A stretch of 64,000 bases of DNA from Callaeas wilsoni. Taxonomy: Eukaryota; Chordata; Aves; Passeriformes; Callaeidae. Position 1 is the first letter of the stretch, and each line of letters begins with the position of its first letter. The stretch lies in contig VWPU01004574.1 of the NCBI GenBank assembly GCA_013398955.1, positions 124,001-188,000 of the forward strand, in the 5' to 3' direction. Below, piece by piece: positions 60,101 through 64,000 of the stretch. Both the position numbers and the translations under genes were made by a program. Under the pieces are notes generated by a model that saw only the letters and a program-made list of their open reading frames with translations, searched no databases and had not been told where the DNA came from.

Positions 60101-63100
60101 GTCAGCCCAGTATGTAAAACAGTATTAAGTCTCAATCTGCAGATATATAGAGACTGCAATTTCATCATCATCAGATCTTTATTTTTTATTATATAAAGCA
60201 AATTTTTGTCTACACATTATTGTCTGCTTTGGAGAGAGCTAGACAGAGAGACAGCCACCTAAAGAAGAACCTCTTCTGCAGTGGTTCAGAGCACTAAAAG
60301 CTATTACTGACAATGGTTTCCCATCAGGAGAGCTTTGTTCCTGAATCCAGTTATGTGCAGTTACAGAGACACACACACCAACTGTGTACATGACAAAAAC
60401 TCCACCTCTCCTGTCTCTATTTCACACCATGTTCTAAAATATATTTTATCCCATCCTCTCAAAAGGACCTTTTTGGGGAACAAGAAAGGTGGGGAAAAGA
60501 GGTCAGTACTCTGTTTAATGGAGTACCAATAAACTGTCTTCCTTCAAAAGGTGAACCTGAAAAAGGGAATGGTATCTGCATCCTCTCCTGTTTTCAGTAT
60601 CTGATATAAAGCCTTAGGAAATGGAACTTAAAAAAAAATACTAAGCAGATGAGAACAGGAATTAATCGACTGTAGAAACACAGCAGAACTACTTGGTGGG
60701 CATTGTCTTTTTATACACTTAGTAATGGGAAGGGCAGAAACTTCCCCAAGACTCTCCAGATCATTCACAGCAACACTGGGCTCTTTGGGGGAAATTAAAC
60801 CTCATATTGTGGCTTTCCCCTTCAAATTAAAAAGCCCCCAAATATTCCATGGAAAAAACCTTGAATTATTACAAACAAAGAAGAACACAAGCTCTTTAAT
60901 ATTCAAGGTGTAGAAACGCTCTTGAGTCTCTGGTTTTTGCTACTGCTGCACCTCTTGGTTTGGAAGCAAACTAAGCACCCATTAAGAATCTCTTAACAGA
61001 AGAAACAGATTTTTTTTCCCATTTGTGCAGAGAATCAGGCTGTCCTGTCAATCCCTTAAGGAACAAAGCAATGATTTTTGTTGTGAGTCCAGGTGACTTT
61101 CAAGGGACATCAGGTTTCCAGTGCAGAAGACAAATGGACATGCAGTCCCACAGTAAATTCTTTGTCTTTTGAGAGGACTGCATTTCATCTGTAAGGTACA
61201 AATGAAACTAAATTTTGTCCAAAACTAGAGGCAGGAAGAAGAGTTAACTTCCTCTTTCTTTTCCCTCATTTTTCTCTCTTAGCCTCCTACTCTCCCATTT
61301 GCAAAGAAATCACGCCACTTTCACAGAACAATCCCAAGAGCTCCGTTTCCTTCTGGGCTTTCAGACCAGACTCAGGCTTGGTATTTTATATGGACATCCA
61401 TGGTTCTTCTTGAATTTTTCTGCCCTCTAGCTGCGCAATCTCAAATATACCCTCTCAGGAGCATACCACAATTTTCACGTGCTACTGATGAGCTGAATCA
61501 TGCTTGTAGAGCCTGTAAGATAAAAAGCACTTGAACACGTGCCAAGATCCGTGCTTATTCGGGAAAGTTTTTCAGAGACATACTCAAGCCCTGTGGACTT
61601 AGGGGGATTTCAGGAGATACTTCAGTGCTTTCCATAATCAGCACTACATATAACTTTCTACCCTAAAGACCCCTAAGGTGGTTATTAAAGCCCCTCTCAG
61701 CCAATGTGCTTAGAGGTTTGTGCAGCAGCAAATGAAACAGAAGCAGCAAGCTCGGTTCCCATTTCTGCCACAGGTTCATTTCACAAGCTGTTCCTGGGCC
61801 TCAGTTCATCCCCCAGTCAAACGCAGAATTTGCACTGCTTTGTCATAGACCGTTTTATTAGGCCTAAAAGCAGAAATATAGCTGAATGGCGAATAATAAT
61901 CCCCCAATCAGAACAATTGCTGAATGCCTGCTCCAGACAACAGCCCTCCAGAACTAGTGCTTAACATCTCAGACATCCTACTTTCACTCAGCAGAAAGGC
62001 ACCCATTTGCAAGAACTGGGCCTTTTCCCTGTCTGCCAGTGTTCCCAGAGGTCTCCCATGCAGCAGCCAGACAGGAGTGTGAGTAGGATGGTACTTTGAT
62101 TTAGCTCTGGAAACTGTGCATGCCCAGGCTCCCTGAGGAGCCACTAGGGAAAGGCTATCCTCCAGAGGGCAGATCAGAGCGATTTACAGACATTCCCCCG
62201 GCTCAACTTCAGGAGAAGCTCCCTCCTCTCCACCCCTGCTCAGGGACTCAGACAGTGCCTCGAATTCTCAGCCCTGTGTCTGGGCAAGATGCGCAACACC
62301 AGGGATTCAGCGTTTCCTCCTCTTACTGACAAGATACAACTTTATTCAATTTCAAGCTATCAGTTTTAAACTGAAGAATGGGAGCCTGGTCAGAAACGCA
62401 TTACAGGAAATAATTTTGTAAACCCCTGTCTTTACAAGTAGCTAGTCATTTCAGCTGCCCAAATCAGGCTACTCTGACCATTCCCAACTGCACATGCTGC
62501 TGAGTATTTCTCAGTCAATGAGCCCCTTCATCGCAGTCTCAATGCTCATTAGTCACTTTTTTTTAAAAGTGCCACAAATCAGAACATGCCCTGAGAACAT
62601 GGGGATCAAACTCCTCCAAAAAATACAGCGGTGATTAACCAACAACCTGTTCCTAAATGGGATGACTTCACTGCACAGAGAGCTTGTTGCAACTGCTCCT
62701 AAGCAGTGAGGCAAGGGGTTGTTGAGGGACAAGCGATGCAGGAAAGGGTAAGAATTGTAAAAGTATGCTCTTGTATTAGTGAAGTACTGCAACACCTATC
62801 TTTTCCTCTCCAGGTATGGTAGCTTATCTGAGATTATAACAGGTACTTGTGATGGTAGAATGTAATGATTAAATGCAATATGAGTAAAGGTCATAGCAGT
62901 AAATAAACGGACATTTTGTTTGTATTTTTAATTAATTTAAAAAACAGACTCCATAAGACAAACACTGGGGTTAAAGTCAACTTGTCTCTACTCTCTTTTA
63001 TGGAGGTAAGCAGAAGCATTACACCCTCTGCTTTTTTTTCACTGAGGTTCCCAGAAACACTTCCCACTCACAGCATCTCCACCTGCATGCCTCTGCCCTC

Positions 63101-64000
63101 CGTGCAGGCGTGACCTGCCGTGCCATTCCAGGGCCGCTCCCAAGGCACACGGAGAGCGGCCAGGGCAGCACGAGCGAGAGGGCTGCAGGCCTGGCGTGGG
63201 CAGAGATGCTGACTCACTCCACAACCTCAGCCGACTCACCTCCACTGAAAACAGAACTGCACCAGCAAACAGATGCTCCGGCTGAGTTTCGCTGCCCTGG
63301 GCGGACGGGCAAGGGCTTACCAGCGGGATGGCCACAGTGAGAGGGACAGACTGGGAGCCATGTTACCAGGGCCCATCCTGCCCACTCTGCCAGACTACCT
63401 GGAACCTAAAGGTCTCCACTATCCAACACTCCCCCAATTCTACCCCTCGCCTGAATTAGTTCAGGAATAGAAAAGAAAGCAAAAAGAGGAAGCAACATGG
63501 CTATGACCAAGTTAGTTAATTTTGTCATCAGACCATGCAGTAGTCCACCCAAAGGGCTTTCAGAACTACCCTCTTTGCCTTATTTTCCTTTTTTTCTTTC
63601 ATTATCAGCATGAAACCACCTCCATCCTCTCATTTTCCTTACCATGGCATGATTAACTCCCTCACACAGCAGCCATTGTACTTGTGTTTGTGGTGTGGCA
63701 AAATGAGGCAACTTTTAACCTCACGTGTAGCTCCGGGCTGCCTTCTAAAGCGATCTCTGCCCACGTCCCAAGGGGCAGCAAGCACTGGATCCACAGTATG
63801 GGTCAGCAGATCCAGAGGCAGGTAAATCAGGCAAAAGCACTGAACTCACAAGTTTCGGGATGGGGAAGCAAGGAAGGAAGAGTGGGCATGAGGAAGAGAG
63901 AAGGTGCAGCACCATCTAAATCCAGTGTAAATGTTGCCAGTCTTAACAGACTGGGTGTGGTATCAGACAGCCCAGGAAGGACTGGATATTGCAGGAGCCC
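57108..64000 (-). other. DUSP22: DUSP22 upstream intron, partial
   Basis: Ends at the acceptor at 57108-57109 and runs to the right edge. I searched the minus strand for the preceding exon (expected to encode LPGLYIGNFK-like residues) and for MGNGMNK and found neither. No repeat family recognised; 63.0-63.4 kb is somewhat GC-richer, with only weak open frames. Confidence 0.75.

Noticed and set aside
57108..64000. Search for N-terminal DUSP22 exons
   Set aside because: Neither LPGLYIGNFK-like nor MGNGMNK-like codons with splice sites were found; a donor-like GTAAGC near 63320 (minus strand) follows unrelated sequence.
1..64000. CRISPR arrays, operons, tRNA or rRNA genes, endogenous retrovirus LTRs
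   Set aside because: None seen. The sequence is vertebrate nuclear DNA; the repeats are CR1 fragments and simple repeats.

Overview
This is eukaryotic genomic DNA, almost certainly from a bird. It contains interrupted vertebrate genes with GT-AG introns, a CpG-island promoter, few interspersed repeats, and CR1 LINE fragments as the only transposon family I could recognise. CR1 dominance with low repeat density is typical of birds. The species cannot be resolved from the sequence alone.

Layout: both recognisable genes lie on the minus strand, so transcription runs from high to low coordinates. From about 9310 down to the left edge is IRF4: a non-coding first exon at about 9237-9310 under a TATA/CpG-island promoter, then coding exons at 7563-7360, 6902-6716, 5934-5846, 5284-5143, 3368-3261 and 1915-1562. 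The gene runs off the left edge, and the last roughly 85 codons (end of the IRF association domain and the C-terminal tail) are missing. From 57107 down to 31147 is DUSP22 (JKAP/JSP1), a small dual-specificity phosphatase: coding exons at 57107-57025, 41274-41225, 35968-35894, 34361-34190 and 31332-31147, the last with the stop codon. Its first one or two coding exons lie beyond the right edge. All splice phases join in frame, and exon lengths agree exactly with the residue counts.

Between the DUSP22 stop and the IRF4 start site lie about 22 kb (9311-31146) with no convincing further gene. This interval holds the DUSP22 3' UTR (end not fixed; best candidate signal near 27531-27542), two CR1 remnants, simple repeats, and a short CpG-richer block at about 24030-24760 with a combined ISRE/Blimp-1-type motif. 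DUSP22 intron 3 (15.7 kb) carries four CR1 fragments within 6 kb.

The two genes do not form an operon. Their head-to-tail linkage, DUSP22 upstream of IRF4, matches human 6p25.3. IRF4 is a lymphoid and myeloid transcription factor and DUSP22 a phosphatase that tunes kinase signalling, including T-cell receptor signalling. Some control DNA for IRF4 may lie in the shared interval. I found no undescribed system here; the most interesting leads are regulatory motifs and the CR1 arrangement.
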